NCBI GenBank assembly: GCA_005503085.1
Contig: SCOI01000011.1
Location: 1-64,000, forward strand
DNA from: Burkholderiales bacterium C2
GTDB lineage: Bacteria > Pseudomonadota > Gammaproteobacteria > Burkholderiales > Burkholderiaceae_C
Direction of reading: 5' to 3'
Length of the DNA stretch: 64,000 nucleotides
Shown here: positions 17,327 to 26,382 of the stretch, piece by piece
How the letters are laid out: every line of letters begins with the position of its first letter
Numbering within the stretch: position 1 is the first letter of the stretch
Made by a program: the position numbers and the translations under genes
The notes under the pieces: generated by a model
Databases searched by the model: none
What the model was told of the DNA's origin: nothing
Seen by the model: only the letters and a program-made list of their open reading frames with translations

Positions 17327-20074
17327 TCACAGAGGTGGGCGATGCAGCCAGTCATAGCTGGCGATGAAATAACCGTCGGCCGCGCTCGAGGCACTGCCGT
17401 CCAGGTGCAAGGCGGTGATGGGGTCGCTGCTGAAATCGGCCGGATGGATGCGGGCGACCGGCGGCTCGGCCGATGCGGCCGGCGGCAAGAGAGAGTCGAA
17501 GGCGCCGGCATGGGCGTCCAGCGAGGCCTCGCCGCGCAGCCGGTCCACACCGCCCAGCGCCGAGCTCTCGGCACCCGGGCCGGCGCGCACCGGTCTTGAG
17601 GGCGGCGCGCTGCGCAGATAGCTGTCGGCCCCGACCAGGGCCGCGACGCCCACCATGAAGGGATGGGCAGCCGGCACGACGCGCAGCTGCACATGGGCCG
17701 GCGCGCCCTGCTCGGCCAGGCGCCGCACCAGCCCCAGCTCGTCGCTCGCCAGTTCCTCGTGCACCAGCACGGTGACCCGGTAGGCCAGCGCATCGAACAG
17801 CGCGCGCCGGGCGGCGGCGCTCTCGGCCTGCTCGGCGGCGGTCTCGCTGCCCAGATCGCGGAACAGGGCCAGAAAGGTCTTGGTGAAGCCTTCATCGGCC
17901 AGCACGCGGGCGTCGCCGAGAAAGAGCGTGTCGCCGAGCACCGAGTTGCCCGATTGCGTCAGGCCGCTGGTCAGGGGGTCGAGGCGGTCTTCCAGCCGCG
18001 CGCCCAGTATCGTGGCCAGGCTGCGGCGCAGCCGGAAGTCTTCGACGACGACGATACGCCCGCGCGTGAGCGCGCCATCGGTAGCGATGTCCAGCGCGCG
18101 CTGCAGGCCAGCCAGCGTGCCGTGCTGGCGTGCCAGCGCCGGCGCATTGGCCAGCATCCAGCGGGCGCGCTCGGTCGGCAGGCCAGGCTCCAGGCTCAGG
18201 CCCAGCCAGCCGGCCAGCCAGGGCAAGGCCTCGGGCGGGCAGGCCATCGCATCGGTCAGCAGCGCGCTGGCGGCGATGCGGGCCTCGATATCGCTGAACA
18301 GGCCCTCGAACAGCAGCAGAAAGCGCTCCAGGAAATCCGCCGGGCTGGCGCGGCCGCGCTGCTCGGCATCGCTGCCGAACAGCTGCTCGTGATAGAGCGC
18401 CGGCAGATAGCGGTCGCGGTAGGACAGGCGGCCGGCATAGGCGCGCAGCGCCGCCAGCTCCGGCGTGGCCCGGCCATCGCCGAACAGCTCGACCGCCACC
18501 CACAGCCGCGCGCCCTGCAAGGCCCGCACCGCGGTGCCGGCGCGCTGGATCAGCACCGTGAACAGCCCCGTGCGGCCGGGCTCGGCCGCACAGCACAGCT
18601 GGCCCTGCCCTTGCGGCTGCTCGGTCGGCTCGGCCACCCAGGCGGCGCGCGGCAGGTCGTCCGGCAGGGCGGCGGCCAGCGCCGCTGGCAAGGCCGTGCG
18701 CTCGCCGACCAGATGCGGCGCCCAGCGCGGCCCCTGACCCGCACGACCCGCAGTGAATGCAGGCGCGCCTTGCTCTCCGGCCGCCAGCCAGACCAGCAGC
18801 GCACAGCCATGCGGCACGGCGGCTTCCAGATAGAGGCGGTGCCAGACGCAAGCCGGGTCGCCGCTGTCGATCAGACCGGCCGCGGCACGGGCGCGGACAC
18901 CGGGCAGCTGCGCCTGCTCGCTATTGGCCGCCAGGCCGTAGCGTGCGCGCGTGATGCCGGCCACGCGGGCCACCGGCACAGGTCCGTCCCGGCCCGGGTA
19001 GTGCAGGCGGGCGCCGGGGCGCGCCGCGACAAAGGGGCCGCCGGTCCAGCCGGCCAGCGGGTAGTAGCCGCCCTGGGGCTGCAGCGGGCGCTGCAACTCG
19101 CTGCTCAACCGGCCGGCCCGGCTGGCCTGTTGCCAGCGTTGCCGCAGCGCGGCCGGCAGCGCGTAGAGCCAGACGCCGGGATCGCGCGGCCGGCCGTCGG
19201 CGCCCAGCAGCTGGCCGCGTGTGGCCAGCGCGATCTGCTCGCCGTCGAACCAGCCCAGCGTGTGGGCAAAGCGCGGCCCGGCCAGACTCAGCGGCAGCGA
19301 CAGGCGGCCGTCGTCCAGCAGCCGGCGCAGGCGCACGCCCCCGCCGGCGCGCCGCAGGCTCAGCAGCAAGAGCCCGCCCTCGCGATGGCTGGCCAGGGCC
19401 AGCGCCTTCTCGTCGGCCGGCACCACATCGGGCAGCAGCCGCCACCGCGGCGGATCGGGATTGGGATCGCAGGCGGCCAGCCGTGCGTCCTGCCTGCGCT
19501 CCAGATGAACCGGCCGCGTGAACAGCGGCAGGCCGCGCAGATGCGCCAGCCGGCCCTGGGCGACGTCCAGCACCCAGACACCGCCCTCGGCGGCCGAAGC
19601 CAGGCGCTGCGGCTGCAGCCCGTCGGGCGCGGCCAACCGGGTCAGCGCAAAGCGGCCGCGCAGGTCGAGCAGCCACAGCGCCCCATTGGCAAGCAGGTAA
19701 AGCACATCATCGGCGCCCAGCGTCATATCGGTCACCGGCAGCGCCTCGGGCGGCAAGGCCAGCGCCTGCGGCGCCAGACCATGGGCGGCGGCCAGATGCG
19801 AGTTCGAGACCAGGGCCGCGCCGTCCCAGCACAGATGGTTGCCGACCGTGTCGATCACCAGCGAGGGCTGCAGCAGCACCGCGTCGACATCGGCAACGTC
19901 CTCCTGCAAGGCCAGCGGGCTGGCCCGGCCGGCCAGGCGCAGGCCGCCGAGGCGATGCTGCGGCGCCGGCTCTATCGTCACGGCGCTGCTGCCATCGTTC
20001 TGCGGCACGGCCCAGGGCTTCAAGCCATGGGGCTCGAAGCCGAGACCGAAGCTGCGAAGGCCGTTGATGTCCAT
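17327..20074 (-). CDS. baseplate wedge protein (gp7/tail protein I-like, Pvc12-like) with N-terminal repeat domain
   Basis: 915 aa from ATG 20074, which overlaps the upstream stop as ATGA. Residues about 60-330 contain repeated strands such as DDVLYLLANGALWLLDLRG and GGVWVLDVAQGRLAHLRG, typical of beta-propellers. The central region is beta-rich. Residues about 590-730 (FLERFLLLFEGLFSDIEARI, then WLAGWLGLSLEPGLP) match the P2 gpI/tail protein I region of Pvc12/Afp12. A C-terminal extension is Ala/Ser-rich. It should join the gp6-like protein in the baseplate wedge. The order gp25, gp6, gp7 is that of Afp and PVC loci. Confidence 0.85.
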   Translation of the reverse strand: MDINGLRSFGLGFEPHGLKPWAVPQNDGSSAVTIEPAPQHRLGGLRLAGRASPLALQEDVADVDAVLLQPSLVIDTVGNHLCWDGAALVSNSHLAAAHGLAPQALALPPEALPVTDMTLGADDVLYLLANGALWLLDLRGRFALTRLAAPDGLQPQRLASAAEGGVWVLDVAQGRLAHLRGLPLFTRPVHLERRQDARLAACDPNPDPPRWRLLPDVVPADEKALALASHREGGLLLLSLRRAGGGVRLRRLLDDGRLSLPLSLAGPRFAHTLGWFDGEQIALATRGQLLGADGRPRDPGVWLYALPAALRQRWQQASRAGRLSSELQRPLQPQGGYYPLAGWTGGPFVAARPGARLHYPGRDGPVPVARVAGITRARYGLAANSEQAQLPGVRARAAAGLIDSGDPACVWHRLYLEAAVPHGCALLVWLAAGEQGAPAFTAGRAGQGPRWAPHLVGERTALPAALAAALPDDLPRAAWVAEPTEQPQGQGQLCCAAEPGRTGLFTVLIQRAGTAVRALQGARLWVAVELFGDGRATPELAALRAYAGRLSYRDRYLPALYHEQLFGSDAEQRGRASPADFLERFLLLFEGLFSDIEARIAASALLTDAMACPPEALPWLAGWLGLSLEPGLPTERARWMLANAPALARQHGTLAGLQRALDIATDGALTRGRIVVVEDFRLRRSLATILGARLEDRLDPLTSGLTQSGNSVLGDTLFLGDARVLADEGFTKTFLALFRDLGSETAAEQAESAAARRALFDALAYRVTVLVHEELASDELGLVRRLAEQGAPAHVQLRVVPAAHPFMVGVAALVGADSYLRSAPPSRPVRAGPGAESSALGGVDRLRGEASLDAHAGAFDSLLPPAASAEPPVARIHPADFSSDPITALHLDGSASSAADGYFIASYDWLHRPPL

Positions 20075-22338
20075 CAGCACAGCTCCGGTACGACGGGGAG
20101 GAACAGTGCGGCGGCGGCACTGGATGGGCTGTGCGGCAACTCAGGCGAGGCCGGTGCATCGACACCTTCGATGACGGCCAGCGCCACCAGCTCCGGCAGC
20201 TGCCAGGGCTGCAGCAGCAGGGTCGTCGGAATCTTGCCGGCGCCGGGCAGCTCGGTGAAGTCGCCATCGGCACCCTGCTCGAACAGGCGCAGCGGCGAGA
20301 CGCCGGCGACACCGCTGACCCGCGCGACGACCACCTCCAGCTCGCGATCCCCGAGGCGCCGGCCCAGCGGGTAGCCGCCATCCTGGCCGGGCGTGGCCGG
20401 CCAGGGCGAGGCGTCCAGCGGCAGCGGCCATAGATAGCGGCGCAAAGCCTGCCGCACCTCGGTCAGCACGACTTCGCGCGCATGGCCCTCGCGGATCTGC
20501 ACCGCGACGGCCAGGCCGATCGCGCGGTACTCGCAGCCGATCACATAGAGCTCGGTGGCCAGCGGCCGGCGCTCGTTCAGAAAGCCGTGGACGGCTTCCA
20601 GCAGCGGCCGGTCGGCACGCGGCAGCGGCGCGCTCTGGTCCTCGCTGTCGCGCTGCGGCAGCACCATCACCGAGACCGCGCCGGGCACGCCGGACTGGCG
20701 CTCATGCGGCTTGAAGCGCGGCAAGACCTCGACCCGGCCGACGGCTGCGCCGGGGGCCTCGCGCGCCAGCAGCCGGTAGTCCTCGGCGGTGACGACACGG
20801 TCGCGGTGCTGGAAATGGGCCGGGATGCGGCGCTCGGCAGCGTCCAGGGTCTCGGCATCGGCCCCGCCGCGCAGCGCCAGTGGCTGCCAGACATCGATCG
20901 CGGGCAGCGGCGCCCGCCGGGCGCCGCTGAGCAGGTCGCTGACGCTGGCCAGCTTGCTCAGCGTGCCGGCCGGCAGATTGCCGCGTGCGCCGCCACCGAC
21001 GCGCAGGCCGGCCGCGACGATGCGGCTGCCGGTGCTGGGCACACGGCCCTGGATGCCGTCGCCGAAGCACAGGCTGCCGGCCTCGGCATCGAAGCGGTAG
21101 ACCTCGTCCAGCGGCCCGGCGCGGCCCAGGTCGTCGACCTGTTGCCAGAGCCGGCTGCCGAGCACGGTGTCGTGGACCCGGCATTGCAGCGCCTCGGGCT
21201 CGGCGCAGTCCTGGGCCGCCAGTCCCAGCTCGAAGCGCTGGTCGGAGCCGCCGTCGGAGACCCCCAGCACCCGGTCCGCCAGGGCCTGGCGCTGCTCGAC
21301 CTCGACCGCATGCAGGCCGGCCCAGGCCAGGCGCAGGCTGGCCAGCGGGAAGTCGGCGGCCACGCGCAGCCGCAGCCAGGCGATCAGCCGGGCCGCATCG
21401 GCCTCGCTGTCCAGCCGCGGCGGCGCATCGGCGCCGACGCCGGCCAGCAGGTTCTCGCGCGGGTCATTGGAAGGCGCGCCGATGCGGGCCAGCGGCGGCA
21501 GCGCCAGGCGCAGCACGCCTGAGCGGCTCAGGCCCTGCGTGCCGTCCTCCAGCATCTCCAGCGCCGTCAGCGCGCCAGCGGGGCCGCTCACTTCCCAGAT
21601 CAGCGGCAGGGGCTGGCGGGTGCCGAGGCCCTGGCCACCGTCCGGCAGGGTCGGCGCGAGTGCCAGGCCGATATTGAGCGCGCGGGCCAGGCCCTGCGCA
21701 TCGGGCGTCAGGGTCTGGCGGGCCTGCGCGTGCTGGGCGGCGCCAGGCGCCATCAGGGCCAGCCACAGCGCGCCGTCGACCGTGTCAGTCATCAGGTCCA
21801 CGCCCGGGGCCAGGTCTTGCCCTGGCGCGAACACCTCGGTCGCCACATAGCCCTGCGGCTGCCCTTCCAAGCCGCGGTAGACCGCCTGCAGATCGGGCAG
21901 CAGCGCATTGAAGTCCCGCTGCTCGTCGGCGTCCAGCCGGCGGCGCACAAAGGCGCGGCCGACGACGGGATAGGCGGTGCAGTGCTGCAAGGTCGAGAAA
22001 GGCAGCGGCTTGTCGATCAGTGCGCCGGCCGGCACCTGGGCCGCAGCCAGCTGTTTGTCGCTCTTGACCTGCAGTGCTACCAGGCCGCGTGCCGCACGGG
22101 CCGGCTTCATCGCCAGCCCCAGCAGGCGCAGCCAGGCCAGGCGCTGACGCTCGGGGATCAGGTTGGCGCGGTACAGCAAGGTGTCGCCCAGCCAGGCGAA
22201 CAGCTCGATCAGGGTGCGGCCCGGGTCACCGGGGCGCGGATGGGTCCATTCCGGCGTGTGGGCCGGGATGCGCGCCAGCAGCTCGGCCACCAGGCCCTCA
22301 TAGCTGCGGTCGTCCAGGGCCGGGGGCTTAATCGGCAT
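20074..22338 (-). CDS. baseplate wedge protein J/gp6-like (Pvc11/Afp11-like)
   Basis: 754 aa. It begins with DDRSYEGLVAELLARIPAHT and PGRTLIELFAWLGDTLLYRA, the characteristic opening of eCIS baseplate J proteins, and has the later block RVVTAEDYRLLAREAPG typical of gp6/J-like proteins. It forms the main ring of the baseplate wedge around the spike hub. The start overlaps the gp25-like gene by 11 bases. Length is in the usual range for the family. Confidence 0.92.
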   Translation of the reverse strand: MPIKPPALDDRSYEGLVAELLARIPAHTPEWTHPRPGDPGRTLIELFAWLGDTLLYRANLIPERQRLAWLRLLGLAMKPARAARGLVALQVKSDKQLAAAQVPAGALIDKPLPFSTLQHCTAYPVVGRAFVRRRLDADEQRDFNALLPDLQAVYRGLEGQPQGYVATEVFAPGQDLAPGVDLMTDTVDGALWLALMAPGAAQHAQARQTLTPDAQGLARALNIGLALAPTLPDGGQGLGTRQPLPLIWEVSGPAGALTALEMLEDGTQGLSRSGVLRLALPPLARIGAPSNDPRENLLAGVGADAPPRLDSEADAARLIAWLRLRVAADFPLASLRLAWAGLHAVEVEQRQALADRVLGVSDGGSDQRFELGLAAQDCAEPEALQCRVHDTVLGSRLWQQVDDLGRAGPLDEVYRFDAEAGSLCFGDGIQGRVPSTGSRIVAAGLRVGGGARGNLPAGTLSKLASVSDLLSGARRAPLPAIDVWQPLALRGGADAETLDAAERRIPAHFQHRDRVVTAEDYRLLAREAPGAAVGRVEVLPRFKPHERQSGVPGAVSVMVLPQRDSEDQSAPLPRADRPLLEAVHGFLNERRPLATELYVIGCEYRAIGLAVAVQIREGHAREVVLTEVRQALRRYLWPLPLDASPWPATPGQDGGYPLGRRLGDRELEVVVARVSGVAGVSPLRLFEQGADGDFTELPGAGKIPTTLLLQPWQLPELVALAVIEGVDAPASPELPHSPSSAAAALFLPVVPELC

Positions 22339-22771
22339 GGCGGGCCTCCATCACCAGACTCAGGCCGATGCGGGCCGGCGAGCCGTCGCGCTTGAGCCGG
22401 TAGGCGATCTCGACGCGCACGCCGCTGGCGACCCCGGCGGCCAGCAGCGGGTCGACCGCCACGCCATCGACCACGATGCGCGGCTCCCAGCGCTTGAGCG
22501 CGTCCTCGACCAGGTCCTTGATGCGGGCCCGGGTCGCGACCGTGTTGGGCTCGGTCAGCAGATTCTCCAGCCCGGCGCCGAAGCCGGGTCGCATCAGCTG
22601 CTCGCCGGGCCGGGTCGACAGCAGCACCTCGATCTGCTGGCGCACGCTGAGCGACAGACCGGGGTAATGCAGCTGGCCCAGCGCATCCGGCAGCGGCAGC
22701 AGCGGCCAGCCGATCGGCTCGGCATAGCGGGCGGCCAGGGCCGGCGGCAGCGCGTGGGGGGCGGGCTTCAT
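22328..22771 (-). CDS. gp25-like baseplate protein (Pvc9/Afp9-like)
   Basis: 147 aa. The core IEVLLSTRPGEQLMRPGFG is the diagnostic gp25/protein W signature, followed by a conserved arginine-rich helix (IKDLVEDALKRWEPRI) and a beta hairpin. In contractile particles gp25 ties the baseplate wedge to the first sheath layer. Length is typical. Confidence 0.95.
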   Translation of the reverse strand: MKPAPHALPPALAARYAEPIGWPLLPLPDALGQLHYPGLSLSVRQQIEVLLSTRPGEQLMRPGFGAGLENLLTEPNTVATRARIKDLVEDALKRWEPRIVVDGVAVDPLLAAGVASGVRVEIAYRLKRDGSPARIGLSLVMEARHAD

Positions 22772-22775
22772 CGCA

Positions 22776-24422
22776 CTACTCCTTGGCCTTGGGGATAGGG
22801 ATGCAGATCTTCAGGAAGGGCAGCCAGAAGAAGATCAGGTTCAGCAACATCAGGAAGATGTTGAGCACGATGAAGGCGCACAAGGTGATGATGGGCAGCG
22901 AGAATGAGCAGATCCAGCCCAGGCCCAGGCCGTCGCCGGCGTCGCCCTTGCCTTCGATCAGCTCGTCGGCCTTGCTGCGCAGCAGCTTGGCCAGCTTGGG
23001 GCTCAGCGCGAAGGCCACGCTGGGCTTGATGCGGCGCAGCTGGGCGCGGTCGAACAGATCGGGCAGCGGGATCAGCGGCACCGGCGCGCCGGAGGACTCG
23101 AACCAGGGCGCGATGCAAAACGGCGCGCTGTAGTCCGACCAGACCAGGCGGCCGGCGCAGCCGGGCCGGGCCGGCTTCAGGCGCACAAAGGCGCGTACCA
23201 CATACTGCGGCGCCGGCCCGCTGCCCGAAATACTGGATGGGGCATCGAAACGGCCCGCCGCCGGCAGCACGGCGGCGAACTGCTGCTGCAAACAGGCCAG
23301 CGTGGCCTCGAAGATCGCGTCGGCTTCGGCACCGCTGACGGCGCCCCAGCGCTGCGGCATCGTCAGGCGAGCGCCGGCCTCGGCATCGAGCAGCACGGCC
23401 TTGGCCTCGATCAGAAAGTCCCAGGCGCTGCGGCGCTCGACGCGGGCCGGCTGGCCGCCGCTGGCAGCGATATCGGTCTCGACCCGCAGCGGCCGCAGCG
23501 CCGCCTGCAGCGCCTGCGCCGCCGCGCCGTCGCCAAAGGCATCGAACTCGCCATGCAGCTGCTGCAGCAGGGCCAGCAGGCCGGCCAGCGTGTCGAACTG
23601 CGGTTTGCTGAGCGTCGCCGAGGCGCCGCGCGCGGCCAGCAGCGCGTCCTCGCTGCTGAAGCTGCGGCCGGCCAGCGGCAGGGCCAGTGCCTCATGGGCC
23701 TGCAGGAACAGCGCCAGGTCGGCACGCAGCAGCGCGCGCTCGGCCGCGTCGCTGCCAAAGCGGGTCGGGCTGGGTCCGGCCTCGCTGAGCTCGCCCGAGG
23801 ACACCCGCAGCATGCCGTAAAGCAGGGTCTTGCCGGCGCCGCCGCAGACCTCGGGCGGCGCGATGAAGAGCGGCTGCACATCCTCGCTGACCGCCGCACT
23901 GCTGTGGGCCAGGCGTTCGCTGCCGGCGCTGCGCAGGCGCTGCTGGCTCGGCGCCCGCGCGTTCAGGGCCGGATGCCCCAGCCGGGCGGCCCAGCCGCGG
24001 CGTTCCTGGGCCGGGTCCAGGGCCTCATCGACCGCCTCCCAGCCGAACACGCGGCTGCCCTGCCTCAGCCAGGCCAGCTTGCGCTGGCCCTGCAGACGGC
24101 GCAGCACGAAGCCGCTGCTGTCGATCTGGCGCGGATCCAGCCGGGGCTGGCCGGGCTGCTCGCAGAACGCTTCCAGCACCAGCAGATTGAAGACCCGCTG
24201 CAGCGGCTGGAACAGGCGCAGCGCACCGTCCTGCAGGGCCGGCGTGGCCAGCGCCGCATGGCGCTGCGGATCGGCCAGCTCGGCCAGCAGGCCGTCGATG
24301 AAGTCCTGGTCGCGCCGTTCGTTGATCAGCGGTGGCGCCGGCTGCCCGGCGCCGCCGGCGCGCAGGCCGCTCAGATGAACCGGATGGGGCAGCGGATGCC
24401 GGAGGCTCTGCAGTTGGTTCAT
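22776..24422 (-). CDS. eCIS protein of unknown function with hydrophobic C-terminal membrane segments
   Basis: 548 aa from ATG 24422, with GAGG just upstream and seven bases after the spike stop. Residues 1-495 look soluble. The last 50 contain WICSFSLPIITLCAFIVLNI continuing through FLMLLNLIFFWLPFLKI to a short basic tail, enough for one long or two short transmembrane helices. No such anchor belongs to the classical Afp or PVC core. Its place between spike and gp25 genes suggests it contacts the baseplate. By analogy with Streptomyces CisA, a membrane protein that works with a fibreless particle, it may link particle to membrane; homology is not claimed. Confidence 0.75.
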   Translation of the reverse strand: MNQLQSLRHPLPHPVHLSGLRAGGAGQPAPPLINERRDQDFIDGLLAELADPQRHAALATPALQDGALRLFQPLQRVFNLLVLEAFCEQPGQPRLDPRQIDSSGFVLRRLQGQRKLAWLRQGSRVFGWEAVDEALDPAQERRGWAARLGHPALNARAPSQQRLRSAGSERLAHSSAAVSEDVQPLFIAPPEVCGGAGKTLLYGMLRVSSGELSEAGPSPTRFGSDAAERALLRADLALFLQAHEALALPLAGRSFSSEDALLAARGASATLSKPQFDTLAGLLALLQQLHGEFDAFGDGAAAQALQAALRPLRVETDIAASGGQPARVERRSAWDFLIEAKAVLLDAEAGARLTMPQRWGAVSGAEADAIFEATLACLQQQFAAVLPAAGRFDAPSSISGSGPAPQYVVRAFVRLKPARPGCAGRLVWSDYSAPFCIAPWFESSGAPVPLIPLPDLFDRAQLRRIKPSVAFALSPKLAKLLRSKADELIEGKGDAGDGLGLGWICSFSLPIITLCAFIVLNIFLMLLNLIFFWLPFLKICIPIPKAKE

Positions 24423-24429
24423 GCCGGCC

Positions 24430-25122
24430 TCACCAGATATTGCCCGCACCGGGCGTGTAGGCGCTGGAGATCACCGAGTTGGCCATCAGCACATCGCACT
24501 GAACCACGCCGGAGAACCTGGAGATGCCGGCATCGACCTTGACCATGCCGGCGCTGACCTCGACCGAGGAGGCCTGCACGGTGACCTTGGCCGAGGCCTG
24601 CACCGACACGCCCTGGGTGTCCAGCGTCACGGTGTTGCCGGCGCATTCGATCTCGACCCTGCCGCCGCCCTCCTCCTGCATGCGCAGGCTGACGCCGCCC
24701 GGCGTCGTGCATTCGATCATCGCCTGACCGTCGGCGGCCTCGACGATGGCAATGCGCGTGCCGGCCTTGCCGGTGATGGTCCAGCGGTCGACGCTGGCAC
24801 CTATGGTTTCTGGCGGCGCGGCGGCACCGTTCCACAGCCCGCCGACGACGATGGGGTGACGCGCATCGCCGTGCACAAACACGACCAGCACCTCGTCGCC
24901 GACATCGGGGATGAAGAAGCCGCCGCGCCGCTCGCCGGCAAAGGGGCAGGCGACGCGGGCCCAGACCGCTGCAGCGGGCTCGCTGTCCAGGCTGTAGAAC
25001 CAGACCTTGACACGGGCCAGGCCCAGCGGGTCATTGACATCGACGACCTGGCCCAGATAGGGCATGGCCTGGGCGTGCGCGGGCCGGCCAAAGTCGGTGA
25101 GGGGCAGATCGTCGCGCGTCAT
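24430..25122 (-). CDS. spike protein, gpV/gp5-like OB-fold and beta-helix (C-terminal half of Pvc8)
   Basis: 230 aa. Residues 20-110 are the gp5/gpV OB fold (MPYLGQVVDVNDPLGLARVK, then VGDEVLVVFVHGD and PIVVGGLWNG). Residues about 120-215 are a repetitive Val/Ala-rich beta-helix (TLDTQGVSVQASAKVTVQAS). It forms the central needle under the tube. In PVCs hub and spike are fused as Pvc8; here the hub is a separate gene overlapping as ATGA. Confidence 0.93.
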   Translation of the reverse strand: MTRDDLPLTDFGRPAHAQAMPYLGQVVDVNDPLGLARVKVWFYSLDSEPAAAVWARVACPFAGERRGGFFIPDVGDEVLVVFVHGDARHPIVVGGLWNGAAAPPETIGASVDRWTITGKAGTRIAIVEAADGQAMIECTTPGGVSLRMQEEGGGRVEIECAGNTVTLDTQGVSVQASAKVTVQASSVEVSAGMVKVDAGISRFSGVVQCDVLMANSVISSAYTPGAGNIW

Positions 25123-26195
25123 GCCGGCTCACCCAGATAAGCGCCCTCGGCGCGGAACTCGGTCTCGTAGCCGCGCCGGGCGTCGAAGCGGTGGGTGCAG
25201 GCGCTGATCTCGTAGTCGTTGTCAAAGCGCGGCGACACATCGATGAGGCTCAGCCGGCCGCCGACACGCAGCGCCGGGTTGCCCTCGCAGATGCCGTCGA
25301 TACGGACGAAGCGGCGTGCGCGCTGCTCGAACTCGGCCCGTGCCAGTGCCTGCGCCTCGGCCTGGCTCAGCGCCAGCCGGTGCGAGGTGAGCTGTTCACG
25401 CGCGCCGAATACCTGCTGCAGCAGCTGCGCGCCCGTGCGCCCACGGCCTGGCCCGAGCGTAGCCGCGCTGCCGCTGGCGGCAATGGTCTGGCCGGCGGCG
25501 AAGTCAAAGCCGGTCACCCGCAGCTCGCTGACCTGGTCGGCCAGATCGGCCACCGCGCTGAGCTTGCGCAGCTGGCTGTGCATCTGCAGGCTGACAGCGT
25601 TGCGCGGCAGCTGGCCGCGCGGCGCCACCTGCAACTCGCGGCCGCTCACCTGCATATCGCCGCCCTCGCGCGCCAGCAGGCGGCGCAGAAAAGCCAGATC
25701 GCTCTCGTTGAACTGCACCTCGAGTTCGCGGCTCTGGTCGAAGCCGCTGATCACCGGCGACAGCCCCAGGTCGGCGGCCAGACGGCGCGCGATCTCGGCC
25801 AGCGACAGCTGCTCATGGACGACGCTGCGGCGCCGCAGCCTCGCACGCTGGGCCGCGTCCTCGGCCTGCAGCAGCAGGCGCGGCGGGCCCTCGGAGTCGA
25901 TCGCCAGCTCGATCGCGCTGACCAGGCCCTCGAAGATCGCGGTATCGCCGAACAAGAGCGTCAGCCGGGTGCCGAGCTTGATCAGGCGCTCGTCCTCGTA
26001 GAGCAGACCGACCGAGCCATCGTCACGCGGGCCATGGGCGCCGATAGCCATCTCCAGCGAGGACATGCCGCCCTCCTGCTCGCGCATCGCCATCGACAGC
26101 AGCGCGTCGGCGAGCTGGCGGCTGTCCGCCCCGTCGACATGCACGCTCGGACGCGGCGAGTACAGCGCCAGACGGGACAGTGCCATATCACCCAT
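25119..26195 (-). CDS. baseplate hub protein, gpD/gp27-like (N-terminal half of Pvc8)
   Basis: 358 aa. Phage late-control D family: it has the paired beta-barrel pattern, LSLAEIARRLAADLGLSP and FNESDLAFLRRLLAREGGDM typical of gpD/VgrG hubs, and a C-terminal VGGRLSLIDVSPRFDNDYEI segment. It should trimerise to join the inner tube to the spike encoded immediately downstream. ATG 26195 and a second ATG three codons later are both possible starts. Confidence 0.93.
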   Translation of the reverse strand: MGDMALSRLALYSPRPSVHVDGADSRQLADALLSMAMREQEGGMSSLEMAIGAHGPRDDGSVGLLYEDERLIKLGTRLTLLFGDTAIFEGLVSAIELAIDSEGPPRLLLQAEDAAQRARLRRRSVVHEQLSLAEIARRLAADLGLSPVISGFDQSRELEVQFNESDLAFLRRLLAREGGDMQVSGRELQVAPRGQLPRNAVSLQMHSQLRKLSAVADLADQVSELRVTGFDFAAGQTIAASGSAATLGPGRGRTGAQLLQQVFGAREQLTSHRLALSQAEAQALARAEFEQRARRFVRIDGICEGNPALRVGGRLSLIDVSPRFDNDYEISACTHRFDARRGYETEFRAEGAYLGEPA

Positions 26196-26207
26196 GACCA
26201 GCGCTCC

Positions 26208-26366
26208 TCAGTCGGTCTGCCGGCGCTCGAGGCGCCAGGCTTCGCGTGCCAGCAGCGACAGCAGCACCTGCTCGTCCGGTGCGGGGCTCTCAGCAGCAGC
26301 GGCCGGTGGCGCCGGCGCTGCCGCTGGCTGCTCCAGCACCTCCATCTCATTGATCACGACGGCCAT
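26208..26366 (-). CDS. 52-aa DUF5908-like eCIS peptide (Pvc6/Afp6 position)
   Basis: MAVVINEMEVLEQPAAAPAP, an Ala/Pro linker, then a helical tail LLSLLAREAWRLERRQTD. The opening MxxxINEMEV matches the small DUF5908 peptides found between the tube-adaptor and hub genes in eCIS loci. It is short, but its position, codon use and tight spacing on both sides support it. Its function in the particle is not known to me. Confidence 0.8.
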   Translation of the reverse strand: MAVVINEMEVLEQPAAAPAPPAAAAESPAPDEQVLLSLLAREAWRLERRQTD

Positions 26367-26382
26367 GGTGGGTGTCTCCGGT

